A stretch of DNA of 64,000 nucleotides from Flavobacterium album (lineage in GTDB: Bacteria > Bacteroidota > Bacteroidia > Flavobacteriales > Flavobacteriaceae). Below are positions 54,740 through 62,667 of the stretch, piece after piece. The notes beneath the pieces are model-generated. The model was given only the letters and a program-made list of their open reading frames with translations. It made no database searches and was not told where the DNA came from. Each line of letters starts with the position of its first letter. Positions within the stretch are counted from its first letter, which is position 1. Position numbers and translations under genes: made by a program. Where the stretch lies: the NCBI RefSeq assembly GCF_003096035.1, contig NZ_CP029186.1:3144001-3208000 (forward strand), given 5' to 3'.

Positions 54740-56137
54740 ATGATCCCACAGGATACCATAGTAGCGCTGGCGACGCCTTCTGGCGCCGGGGCGATAGCGG
54801 TGATACGCATTTCAGGCAATGATGCCATTAAGATAGCTGCAGGTGTATTTGCTTCGGTTTCCGGTAAGGATATTACCAAACAAAAATCGCATACGCTGCA
54901 CCTTGGCCATATTACTGACGGCCCGAAAATATATGACCAGGTACTGCTTTCCCTGTTTAAAGGCCCAAACTCGTATACCGGTGAGAACACAGTAGAAATT
55001 TCCTGCCATGGGTCGGTTTACATACAACAGCAGATCATACAATTGCTGCTGCGAAAAGGCTGCCGTATGGCCAATGCTGGCGAATTTACCCTGCGTGCCT
55101 TCCTGAACGGGAAGCTCGACCTGAGCCAGGCGGAAGCTGTGGCCGACCTGGTAGCATCTGATAACGAAGCATCGCACCAGATCGCCATGCAGCAGATGCG
55201 CGGCGGCTTTTCGAATGAGATAGCCAAACTGCGTGAGGAGTTACTTAACTTTGCTTCGCTTATAGAACTGGAGCTTGATTTTGCCGAGGAAGATGTGGAG
55301 TTTGCCGACCGTTCGCAATTCCACGAGCTGTTAAACCGAATTGAGTTTGTATTGAAGCGCCTTATCGATTCTTTTGCGGTAGGTAATGTTATTAAGAATG
55401 GCATACCGGTAGCTATTGTTGGCGAACCGAATGTGGGCAAAAGCACCCTGCTCAATGCATTGCTGAACGAAGAGCGCGCCATTGTGAGCGACATTGCGGG
55501 CACAACACGGGATACTATTGAAGATGAGCTTGTGATAAACGGAATTGGCTTCCGGTTCATTGATACTGCGGGAATCCGTGAAACGCAGGATGTGGTCGAA
55601 AGCATCGGCATCAAAAAGACCTTTGAAAAGATGGAACAGGCGCAGGTAATTATATACCTGGTTGACGGTTACCAATTGACAGGTGACGGCAGCTCACTGG
55701 ATTCACTTAGGATTGAAATTGAAAAATTAAAAAATCAATTTCCGTTAAAACCTTTGGTTATAATTGGTAATAAGGCAGACAAACTAAGCGTGGCCGATAC
55801 TTCGGAAATACTCAATACAGTACCTGAATTGCTCCTGGTCTCTGCTAAAAATAATATTGGCGTGGAAGAACTGAAGGAAAAACTGCTGTCCTTTGTCAAC
55901 ACGGGCGCGCTCCGCAACAACGAGACCATTGTGACCAATACCCGCCATTATGACTCCCTGCTAAAAGCACTGGAAGAGATACAAAAAGTGCAGTGGGGCC
56001 TGCAGTCCGGCATATCTGCCGACCTTATGGCTATTGATATCCGGCAGGCGTTGTATCATTTTGGGGAAATTACCGGGCAGGTAACCAACGATGAGTTACT
56101 GGGGAATATTTTTGCGAATTTCTGCATCGGGAAGTAA
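54740..56137 (+). CDS. mnmE: tRNA modification GTPase MnmE
   Basis: A 465-residue enzyme which, with MnmG, adds the carboxymethylaminomethyl group to wobble uridines of some tRNAs. Parts: N-terminal TrmE domain (folate binding, ALATPSGAGAIAVIRISG), helical domain, then a GTPase with G1 GEPNVGKST, G2 TTRDT, G3 DTAG and G4 NKAD, and the C-terminal FCIGK with the conserved Cys. It is intact and ends exactly as the family does. The mobile element begins just downstream. Confidence 0.97.
   Translation: MIPQDTIVALATPSGAGAIAVIRISGNDAIKIAAGVFASVSGKDITKQKSHTLHLGHITDGPKIYDQVLLSLFKGPNSYTGENTVEISCHGSVYIQQQIIQLLLRKGCRMANAGEFTLRAFLNGKLDLSQAEAVADLVASDNEASHQIAMQQMRGGFSNEIAKLREELLNFASLIELELDFAEEDVEFADRSQFHELLNRIEFVLKRLIDSFAVGNVIKNGIPVAIVGEPNVGKSTLLNALLNEERAIVSDIAGTTRDTIEDELVINGIGFRFIDTAGIRETQDVVESIGIKKTFEKMEQAQVIIYLVDGYQLTGDGSSLDSLRIEIEKLKNQFPLKPLVIIGNKADKLSVADTSEILNTVPELLLVSAKNNIGVEELKEKLLSFVNTGALRNNETIVTNTRHYDSLLKALEEIQKVQWGLQSGISADLMAIDIRQALYHFGEITGQVTNDELLGNIFANFCIGK
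56120..56137. other. Candidate attachment site in the 3' end of mnmE
   Basis: TTCTGCATCGGGAAGTAA encodes the last residues FCIGK and the stop. The same position at the mnmE (trmE/thdF) 3' end is the known target for SGI1-type elements in gammaproteobacteria. Here the element begins immediately after it, so it is a plausible attL core, but no second copy is visible in the window. This is inference. Confidence 0.4.
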
Positions 56138-56169
56138 AAAGGTATTAAAAACACATAAAATCACAAACA

Positions 56170-56213
56170 AAACCAGTTAAAACGCTTATAAAACAGCGGT
56201 TTAGCTGGTTTTT
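56170..56213 (+). terminator. Intrinsic terminator of mnmE
   Basis: AACCAG and CTGGTT close a long imperfect stem (AAAACGC/GCGGTTT inside) followed by T. If the element inserted in the stop-codon region, this terminator would belong to the element. Confidence 0.65.
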
Positions 56214-56268
56214 CATTTTATCGATAGTTTGTGATGTTTTGTGATTTTTGTATCAATTTTGTACCCCA

Positions 56269-56305
56269 TTTGTACCTCAAACTGACAAAATTTTCGAGGT
56301 ACAAA
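56269..56305. promoter_or_regulatory. 10-bp inverted repeat, likely operator or recombination site
   Basis: TTTGTACCTC (56269-56278) and GAGGTACAAA (56296-56305) are a perfect inverted repeat with a 17-nt spacer. Upstream, five TTTGT words occur at roughly 9-12 nt intervals from 56,228. It sits between mnmE and the regulator gene and could bind the integrase or regulator. Confidence 0.55.
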
Positions 56306-56320
56306 TCCAGGGTGAAATTA

Positions 56321-56380
56321 TGGCACACACAGGCACACAGAGGCACATGTAGACACTGAGGGACATAAAAAGACACATTA
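56321..56380. repeat. Six 10-bp phased direct repeats before the regulator gene
   Basis: In register every 10 bases: TGGCACACAC, AGGCACACAG, AGGCACATGT, AGACACTGAG, GGACATAAAA, AGACACATTA. The consensus is AGRCACA. The last unit ends at the first base of the regulator's ATG. One helical turn per unit suggests cooperative protein binding along one DNA face, such as integrase arm sites or autorepressor sites. Binding is inferred. Confidence 0.65.
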
Positions 56381-56940
56381 TGAGTTCAAATTTGAACATT
56401 CCCAAGATTTGCGAATTTTGCAAAAAGCAGTTTATTGCCAAAACTTTCCGTACCCGATTCTGCTCTCTCCCCTGCAATCAAAGGGGTTACAAAGCAAAAC
56501 AGCGAAAGGGAAAAATCGAGAAGGTGGAAGAAGTGACAAATACTATCCTGACCGGCGATTTGACAAAAATCAAGGCAATGGAGTTCCTAAGCATCAGCCA
56601 GGCCTCGGTTTTACTGGGAATCAGCAGGAGGACAATTTACCGGTTAATTCACAAACGATGTCTGAATATTGGAAAATTTGGCACCCGGACCGTACTAAAA
56701 AAAAGCGAGCTGGAAAGCTTTTTCGAACTGCCGGCCGAGGTACAAGTTATTGCCCCGGCTGTCAAAGAATTTCCGGGAATAAAGAATTGCTATACCATCA
56801 CCGAGATACAACAACGCCACGGCATCTCGCCAGGAGCATTATATAACATGCTGCAACGCTACGGCATCGCAAAGTATGTGGTCGGTAAATTTACCTATGT
56901 TGCAAAGGAGGAGATCAATTTAATCTTTAATGCAGACTGA
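56380..56940 (+). CDS. Helix-turn-helix regulator/excisionase-like protein of the ICE
   Basis: A 186-residue protein. Residues 10-38 have a zinc-finger-like CEFCKKQFIAKTFRTRFCSLPC (Cys-x2-Cys...Cys-x4-Cys). A MerR/excisionase-type helix-turn-helix follows at about 65-115 (LSISQASVLLGISRRTIYRL), and a second HTH-like unit at about 136-180 (YTITEIQQRHGISPGALYNM). The gene precedes the integrase by 2 nt and lies after the phased repeats, so it may autoregulate and control integration or excision. It is probably the element's Xis or a regulator. Confidence 0.75.
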   Translation: MSSNLNIPKICEFCKKQFIAKTFRTRFCSLPCNQRGYKAKQRKGKIEKVEEVTNTILTGDLTKIKAMEFLSISQASVLLGISRRTIYRLIHKRCLNIGKFGTRTVLKKSELESFFELPAEVQVIAPAVKEFPGIKNCYTITEIQQRHGISPGALYNMLQRYGIAKYVVGKFTYVAKEEINLIFNAD

Positions 56941-56942
56941 TC

Positions 56943-58082
56943 ATGAAAAGGATAAAGGTTACTTTACGCAAGAAGGCGATGTCGAACGGCAAGCTTTCGC
57001 TCTATCTGGATTTCTATCCGCCGTACTTCAATGTTCACACCGGCATGTACTCCCGCAGGGAATTCCTTCGGATACACCTCATTGCCAAGCCGAAGAATCA
57101 GATAGACAAGATCACCAACATCGAGAACCTGCACACCGCCGAACTGATGTGTACCAAGAGGCAGAACGAGGTGAACAAGGAATTCATCTATACCCCTTTC
57201 GAGATTGAGCAGCTAAGAAAGACAAAGGCCATGGAGTCCTCCTTCCTGAAATACTTTAAGAAGCAGGCAGATTACAGGGAAGGTCCGAACAAGCTGATCT
57301 GGGACAGCAGTATTGCCCACTTTGAGATTTTTTCAGAGTCACGAGAATTCAGGTTCAAGGACATCAACACGGATTTGGCAGAAGATTTCAAGGAGTATCT
57401 GTTGAAGGCAAAAAGCCTCAGGGAAACAGGAAAGCGGCTGTCAAAAAACACCGCGCTCTCCTATTTAAATAAATTCAAGGCCACGCTGCGCAAGGCTTAC
57501 AAGGAACAGATACTTGCCTCGGACGTGAACGCCGCGGTAAACAGCATACCCGAGGAGGAATCCATGCGGAACTATCTGACGCTTGAAGAAGCCCAGGCCC
57601 TTTCCAGGACCCCCTGCGATAAGGAAATCATTAAGAGGGTCAGCCTCTTCTCCATCCTTACGGGCCTCCGTTATTCCGATATCCAGAACCTCAAGTGGGA
57701 TAACGTAACGGGATACGGCGAGGACTGCCATATAAGGTTCCGACAGGAAAAGACCGAACAGCCGGAAACGATGCCGATATCACTGCAGGCCTACCTGCTC
57801 CTGGGTGAAGCTGGGGAAAAGGGCCAGCCTGTCTTCGAAGGCCTTCAGAAATGGGATGTATACCGCCACCTGCCCCTTTGGGTTGCCCAGGCGGGCATCA
57901 CCAAGCACATCACATTCCATTGCTTCAGGCACACTTACGCGACACTGCAGTTGTCCCTGGGGACCGACATATTCACCGTCTCAAAGATGCTGGGACACAA
58001 GAGCATCAAGACCACACAGGTCTATACGAAAATCGTGGATGAGAAAAAGAAGGAGGCCGCAAAAAGGATTTCATTGGATTAG
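56943..58082 (+). CDS. Tyrosine site-specific integrase
   Basis: A 379-residue recombinase with an N-terminal DNA-binding arm/SAM-like domain (about 1-200) and a C-terminal catalytic domain. Active-site residues read as Arg243 (TGLRYSD), Lys270, His326-x2-Arg329 (HCFRH), His352 (LGHKS) and the nucleophile Tyr361 (QVYTKI). It would insert and excise the ICE. It is the usual Bacteroidota length and is co-transcribed with the HTH gene. The excisionase-type gene behind it points the other way. Confidence 0.93.
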   Translation: MKRIKVTLRKKAMSNGKLSLYLDFYPPYFNVHTGMYSRREFLRIHLIAKPKNQIDKITNIENLHTAELMCTKRQNEVNKEFIYTPFEIEQLRKTKAMESSFLKYFKKQADYREGPNKLIWDSSIAHFEIFSESREFRFKDINTDLAEDFKEYLLKAKSLRETGKRLSKNTALSYLNKFKATLRKAYKEQILASDVNAAVNSIPEEESMRNYLTLEEAQALSRTPCDKEIIKRVSLFSILTGLRYSDIQNLKWDNVTGYGEDCHIRFRQEKTEQPETMPISLQAYLLLGEAGEKGQPVFEGLQKWDVYRHLPLWVAQAGITKHITFHCFRHTYATLQLSLGTDIFTVSKMLGHKSIKTTQVYTKIVDEKKKEAAKRISLD

Positions 58083-58083
58083 C

Positions 58084-58419
58084 CTATTCCCGTTTTGACC
58101 TGAATTGCTTTTCGAGATCCCTGCGGACCTCAAGGGCAGTCCTTATCCTGCCCGACCTGATCCATTCTTCAAGTTCCGAACGGTAGAAGTACAGCTTCTT
58201 TCCTACCTTGTTTACGGGTATCTCGTTCCTGCTGACCTTGGAATAGATTGTAGGGACAGAAAGATTGATGAGCCTCGATACCTCCTTTACGGTGATCGGC
58301 TCATCGGTCATTCCTGCTCCATCTCCTTTCTGCATCCGATCTTCAATAGACCCTATCCTGCTCAGGATTTCTTCCAGCTTATCAAAAAATAATTTTCTTA
58401 CAGAAGGTTTCATATTCAA
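58084..58419 (-). CDS. Excisionase-type helix-turn-helix protein
   Basis: A 111-residue protein with an N-terminal helix pair (about residues 8-35) and an excisionase (HTH_17)-like DNA-binding domain at about 40-95 (PITVKEVSRLINLSVPTIYS, YFYRSELEEWI). It ends one base after the integrase stop, on the opposite strand, so the two converge. These small factors often direct excision or regulate transfer in Bacteroidota ICEs. No terminator separates them, so antisense read-through is possible. Confidence 0.82.
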   Translation of the reverse strand: MNMKPSVRKLFFDKLEEILSRIGSIEDRMQKGDGAGMTDEPITVKEVSRLINLSVPTIYSKVSRNEIPVNKVGKKLYFYRSELEEWIRSGRIRTALEVRRDLEKQFRSKRE

Positions 58420-58847
58420 ATGTTTACGAACCTTAAATTAAATCATGTGATTATATAAAAATTCTATTGTCCATACGTGGCACTCAATGTCCACATTTTT
58501 CTACTGAACCTGTTTGGGTGTGTCCGTTCATTACAATGGAAGCCTGCAAAGCAGGCTTATGTACATGTGGCATTGACAGGATCCTTTCCAAGCAAAACGG
58601 ATAAAAAGGCAGCTAATTTATGGCGGCCCTCCCCGGTTGTCGTCCAAAAGACTACGGCATAATGATTTGCTCCCAAGCTCGCAAAACACCCTTCGGGACT
58701 TATTCCGTTTCCTTTTGGCCTCCTGCTCGGTCCGCCCAGTTTACCTGCTTTCTTTTTTCCCGTTTTTCTTTTGGAAAGTATATGCGAAGCAAGGCGAGCT
58801 GGGGAATCAGGAAACTGGGAATTTGTTTAATCTAAATTTTAGAAATC
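58420..58847. other. Long structured leader before the DUF932 gene
   Basis: 428 bases without a supported gene between divergent genes. It holds a perfect hairpin AAGCCTGC-AAA-GCAGGCTT (58540-58558) and GTGGCACTCAATGTCCAC nearby. A G+C-rich stretch with many short inverted words follows (GGCGGCCCTCCCCGG, CACCCTTCGGGACTTATTCC). Two plus-strand frames (58477-58662 and 58620-58835) are poor in composition and not accepted. It resembles a 5' leader or RNA element, possibly conserved among related ICEs. Confidence 0.5.
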
Positions 58848-59915
58848 ATGGGACACAACCTCAATTTCAACGAGAACACGGGACGCTACTCCTTTTTCAG
58901 CGTCCAGCAGAAGGCATGGCACGGACTGGGACAGATTGTGAGCGACTATCCAACAAGCGAGGAGGCCATCAAGCACGCGGGGCTTGATTACGAAGTACTC
59001 AAGAAGCCCGTAATAATTAAAAATGTAGGCACTATGGGCCAGCACGACGGCGAGCCAGCCAGGGGAATCGATATAGAGATTCCTGAGCGATTCGGCACCT
59101 ACCGCAGCGACACCAACCAAGCTTTTGACGTGGTGGGAAAAGACTACCAGATTGTGCAGAACCGCGAGGCCTTTTCATTCTTCGATGCCATCGTTGGCGG
59201 GAATGACGGGATACTCTACGAGACCGCGGGCGCACTTGGAAGGGGCGAGAGAATTTTCATTACTGCCAAGCTGCCCGACTATATCAGGGTGGGCAGTGGC
59301 GATGACGTTACCGAGAAGTACATCTTCCTGACAACCTCGCACGACGGGAGCGGCAGCATCACGGCCGCCTTCACCCCTATCAGGATTGTCTGCCAGAACA
59401 CCCTGAATGCCTCGCTGAGGCAGATGAGCAACGTGGTACGCATCAAACACACCTCTGGCGCAAAACAGCGCTTGGAAAATGCGCACAAGGTCATGGGCGT
59501 TGCCGACAGGTTCAGCTCAAGACTGGAGGACATCTTCAACCACTGGGCCAGGGTAAAGGTCACAGACACCGAGCTCAGGAAAATCCTTGAGGTGGCCCTC
59601 TGCCCCAATCAGGCCACACTGGAGAACATCAAAAACGGCAATGCGGACGAGAATTCCGCCATTTTTAAAAATACGGTCGAGGACGCCTTCGCCTATGCGA
59701 TGGTGAGCGACTCCCAGCAGATGGATACCACCAAGGGCACGCTCTTCGGCGCTTACAATGCAGTGACGGGCTACTTCCAGAACGTAAGGAAGTACAAGAA
59801 TGAAGAGGCAAAGCTACAGAACATCGTGCTGGGCGGCACGGCGCAGGCCAAGGGCCAGAAGGCATTCGACCTGTGCACGGGCTTTGCAGAGAAAGGAATT
59901 GCGATTTTAAACTGA
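58848..59915 (+). CDS. DUF932 (plasmid/phage-like) protein
   Basis: A 355-residue protein of the DUF932/phage-plasmid-like family (TIGR03299-like). It opens MGHNLNFNENTGRYSFFSVQ and has AWHGLG, then YQIVQNREAFSFFDAIVG and LTTSHDGSGSITAAFTPIRIVCQNTLNASL, all typical of the family. Its role is unknown; it is common on plasmids, phages and ICEs. The A/T-rich run before ATG holds no strong Shine-Dalgarno. Codon use is G+C-rich, in line with the element. A small gene of the Api92-like type follows. Confidence 0.88.
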   Translation: MGHNLNFNENTGRYSFFSVQQKAWHGLGQIVSDYPTSEEAIKHAGLDYEVLKKPVIIKNVGTMGQHDGEPARGIDIEIPERFGTYRSDTNQAFDVVGKDYQIVQNREAFSFFDAIVGGNDGILYETAGALGRGERIFITAKLPDYIRVGSGDDVTEKYIFLTTSHDGSGSITAAFTPIRIVCQNTLNASLRQMSNVVRIKHTSGAKQRLENAHKVMGVADRFSSRLEDIFNHWARVKVTDTELRKILEVALCPNQATLENIKNGNADENSAIFKNTVEDAFAYAMVSDSQQMDTTKGTLFGAYNAVTGYFQNVRKYKNEEAKLQNIVLGGTAQAKGQKAFDLCTGFAEKGIAILN

Positions 59916-59974
59916 TTACAAACCTGTTCGGGCGCATGCCTCGGCAAGTGCCCGAACCTTAAAAACTACAAGCC

Positions 59975-60478
59975 ATGGCAAACTGGTGCAGCAACTGGGT
60001 AATTTTTCAGGGAGATGAGAATGCCCTCGGCAACATACGCGAGCTCTTCAGCGGGATGAAGGCAAAGGAAGAAAGCACGGGACACGGGCAGCTTCCTGAA
60101 TTTACGGACACTGACGGCGGCTATTTCTTTAATATCTATTTTGAAGAGGATGAGCTGTGCGTCTACCAATACGAGACCAAATGGGCCCCGAACACCGAGG
60201 CGCTCGTTTCAATCGCGAAGCATTACGGCGCCGCCTTCACCCAGGATTATGAGGAATCGGGCTGCTTGGTCTTCGGAAAGGCCAAATTTGAGGACGGCTT
60301 GCTAGAGGACATCTGTCTGGACAATGACGATTTCGACGCGTACGTGTACGACGACGAGCAGGACGCCTACTATTTCGAGGGCGAGACCTACGAGAGCAAT
60401 CTGGAAATACTGGAGACCCTGCTGGAGAGGAAGGCACGGATAAACGATATAGAAGTGCAAGCTGATGAAAGCCTGTAA
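59975..60478 (+). CDS. Api92/YubB-like ferredoxin-fold protein
   Basis: A 167-residue protein with the opening MANWCSNWVIFQGDENAL, typical of the DUF1281/Api92-like family of plasmid and phage proteins, which contain a ferredoxin-like domain. The rest is highly acidic (DICLDNDDFDAYVYDDEQDA) and may mimic DNA. No activity is known; roles in anti-restriction or plasmid maintenance are speculative. It lies 59 nt after the DUF932 gene and is followed by a terminator. Confidence 0.72.
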   Translation: MANWCSNWVIFQGDENALGNIRELFSGMKAKEESTGHGQLPEFTDTDGGYFFNIYFEEDELCVYQYETKWAPNTEALVSIAKHYGAAFTQDYEESGCLVFGKAKFEDGLLEDICLDNDDFDAYVYDDEQDAYYFEGETYESNLEILETLLERKARINDIEVQADESL

Positions 60479-60487
60479 GGGATTTAG

Positions 60488-60515
60488 AAAGGCCCGGCCA
60501 CCAAGGCCGGGCTTT
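60488..60515. terminator. Bidirectional terminator between ICE modules
   Basis: AAAGGCCCGGCC and GGCCGGGCTTT pair with one bulged G. It stops the DUF932 unit and, on the minus strand, directly follows a stop codon of the remnant frame there. Confidence 0.8.
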
Positions 60516-60594
60516 ACATTTTGACAGCTTTCCTTTTCAGGCGGCCGCCATCGTGCAGGCACTCCCTCGCATACTCGGGAAAGCCTCCACGCTC
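60514..60594 (-). pseudogene. Possible remnant of an ICE gene after traQ
   Basis: A 26-residue open piece ending ECLHDGGRLKRKAVKM, whose stop touches the terminator. The minus strand upstream has a frame MALVQKNSNRFGIAAPGAPV that would join it if one base were deleted near the GGAGCG (about 60,590). Together they could be a small ICE protein of about 57 residues, but I do not recognise a family. The region also folds as a long hairpin (AGCAACC/GGTTGCT) that could act as a terminator on the plus strand. Confidence 0.3.
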
Positions 60595-60711
60595 CTAAAA
60601 ATGAAGCAACCACTTCGACAGGCGCACCAGGTGCTGCAATGCCGAAGCGGTTGCTGTTTTTTTGCACGAGGGCCATCAGGGCTCCTCCTTAGGTTTCAGA
60701 TTCCTTGAAGC

Positions 60712-61155
60712 TCACTGACCACGGCTCCTGAACTCGAAATGCAGCTGCCTCTCGTTGCCAAAACTATCGGATATCCAGATATCGAAGGAATGTGTCCCCG
60801 TCGACCCCGATGTATAGTAAAGCCTGAAATTTCTCTGCTCCAGCGGATAGAGGTCGTTGCCAATGTACGGCGGGTCATCCTGACAGCGCAGGTGCCCTGC
60901 CCCCTCGTATTGGAAGTAACGGATGTAGTATCGTGCCCCAGCATAGAAGGCTTCCGGCACAATAGCCAGCCTGATCTCGACGGTCTCGCCAATAGCGATT
61001 CCATCAGGGACGGGCATTGCATTGACCTCGAAGGGAAAATCCTGCTTTACCTCCAGGTTGCCGGTATCACAAGATAGGGCCAGGCCTGCAGTGATTACAA
61101 CTGCAAGGCAAAATAGGCCACGCACGCCGAAATAGTTTTTATAAATTCTTTTCAT
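60712..61155 (-). CDS. traQ: Conjugative transfer protein TraQ (DUF3872)
   Basis: A 147-residue lipoprotein-like protein (signal about residues 9-29, LALSC) with a beta-sandwich domain (KQDFPFEVNAMPVPDGIAIG, GTHSFDIWISDSFGNERQLH), matching the DUF3872/TraQ family of Bacteroidota conjugation systems. It lies 5 nt after traO, with which it is co-transcribed. It is probably part of the outer-membrane side of the conjugation apparatus (established for the family). Confidence 0.88.
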   Translation of the reverse strand: MKRIYKNYFGVRGLFCLAVVITAGLALSCDTGNLEVKQDFPFEVNAMPVPDGIAIGETVEIRLAIVPEAFYAGARYYIRYFQYEGAGHLRCQDDPPYIGNDLYPLEQRNFRLYYTSGSTGTHSFDIWISDSFGNERQLHFEFRSRGQ

Positions 61156-61160
61156 GTTAC

Positions 61161-61733
61161 CTAGTTTAGATTATAACGTATACCAATGACAGACAAGGGC
61201 CTCAGCTGCTTTGCTGATGTGCCCCATAGAGCCTTGCAGCTGCCCTGCAAAACCAGTACGATGCGATCGGAAATCCAGGCCTCGAAAGATACTGTCCCCT
61301 GCACCCCGTAAGGGATACCGTCCCTGTCATGCAGCCTGGCCCCGTCGGGAAATTCTCGTTTCCCCTTGTTGTAGGACTCGTAGCCCGCCACTGCCCCCAG
61401 CCCCGCATTCAGGGCCAGGCTCCTTGCAGGATTTCCCAAAAGCTGGAGGCTGTAGCCGGCCTCTAGGATATAGCTCTCATAGGGAACCGGCAAATCCTGG
61501 TAATGGTATTGGCGGTGCGCATACTCCAGCCCGTAGCGCTGGTAATTTCCCCCGCTTCCATAGACGACCATTGCCGCATTAAGTGAAAAGTTTTTCATGG
61601 GGCTGCCGGCATCAAACGTACCCGCCCCGATCTCGAAGCCCACCGGGCCTCTTACCATCCGTTGCGCCACCGCCTCATGGCAGGCCAGCAGGCCCATCAC
61701 CATGACGGCCAGATATTTTACTGTCTCTTTCAT
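61161..61733 (-). CDS. traO: Conjugative transfer protein TraO
   Basis: A 190-residue outer-membrane protein with a signal peptide (LAVMVMGLLACHEAVAQ) and beta-barrel strands ending in SVIGIRYNLN. It is a TraO-like protein of the CTnDOT-type conjugation system. It follows traN by 6 nt. Confidence 0.9.
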   Translation of the reverse strand: MKETVKYLAVMVMGLLACHEAVAQRMVRGPVGFEIGAGTFDAGSPMKNFSLNAAMVVYGSGGNYQRYGLEYAHRQYHYQDLPVPYESYILEAGYSLQLLGNPARSLALNAGLGAVAGYESYNKGKREFPDGARLHDRDGIPYGVQGTVSFEAWISDRIVLVLQGSCKALWGTSAKQLRPLSVIGIRYNLN

Positions 61734-61739
61734 GATTCC

Positions 61740-62639
61740 TTAATATTTCAGTTTCAGCCCATCGAGCGCCTGTGCCTTTAGCAGGTCGGAAAACCCGACA
61801 TGTATGGACTGGTTCCTGTTGCCGTACTTTTCAAATACCTCGACCACCAGCTCCTTTTCCTGGGAAAGGGTGAAATAGTCCAGCAGGAAGACGTTTGCCT
61901 TCTTTGATCTGGTTCCCACGTCGTCCAGTGGCATGTAGCTCCTCAGGGGCACCAGCACGCGGTCCTGTGCCACGGCGCGCCTTCCGACCTTCTTGTCCGC
62001 CACCCTGAAGGTCATAAAGTCCGTCCTGAAAGGAATACCGGTACTGTTCTGGAGCTCGGTATGGAAATAGAACTTTCCGCCATGGGTATAGATGCCCTTG
62101 ACCGCAAAGGTTATCCCGTAGCTCTTGGAAGCAAGGTGCTTTAAAGTCCTGCGGTCCCTGGTATGGATGACCTGCATCAGAAGGCCGGCAAGAGAGGGAG
62201 GGCTGTCGGCAAGGTCCTCGAACAGCACCCTCTCGCTGGCAGCCTGCCCTAAGGCGCTGCGCATCTTGAGCAGGTCATAGCTGAGTACCTGCGGCTGCTG
62301 GCTGTAGCATACGTTGAAGGCATAAAACCTGCCGTCATCGGTGATGACCGAGAAATTGGTCTCTTCCTCAAAACCCGGCCTGGAGGCCTTGATGCGCAGC
62401 ACGTTCCCTGCGTCCTCCGCCTTGCCGGCAGCAAGGTTGTCGCTGCCCAGGTCGACATAGCGGATGGCGGTGGGAAAGATGACATGGGTGGTCTTTCCAT
62501 AGGTGACCTGCATCTCGAAGGCCTCCAACCTGCCCATCTCCAGGCTTGTGATTCCGTTTTCAAAATTCTGTGCATGGCTGGCACAAGGGCCGCCCAGCAG
62601 TGCCAGCAGTGTGGCCGTAATGCTTAATAGTTTTTTCAT
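61740..62639 (-). CDS. traN: Conjugative transfer protein TraN
   Basis: A 299-residue periplasmic protein with a signal peptide (ALLGGPCASHAQ), then a VirB9/TrbG-like beta-domain: TTHVIFPTAIRYVDLGSDNL near the N-terminus and FAVKGIYTHGGKFYFHTELQN further on. It forms the outer layer of the mating pore with TraM. It lies 28 nt after traM. Confidence 0.93.
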   Translation of the reverse strand: MKKLLSITATLLALLGGPCASHAQNFENGITSLEMGRLEAFEMQVTYGKTTHVIFPTAIRYVDLGSDNLAAGKAEDAGNVLRIKASRPGFEEETNFSVITDDGRFYAFNVCYSQQPQVLSYDLLKMRSALGQAASERVLFEDLADSPPSLAGLLMQVIHTRDRRTLKHLASKSYGITFAVKGIYTHGGKFYFHTELQNSTGIPFRTDFMTFRVADKKVGRRAVAQDRVLVPLRSYMPLDDVGTRSKKANVFLLDYFTLSQEKELVVEVFEKYGNRNQSIHVGFSDLLKAQALDGLKLKY

Positions 62640-62667
62640 ACTGTGTGATTTTAATTTTAGCTTGTTA

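Noticed and set aside
58477..58835. Two plus-strand frames in the leader before DUF932
   Set aside because: Cys/Arg/Phe/Ser-rich composition and no start signal; kept only as a possible leader feature.
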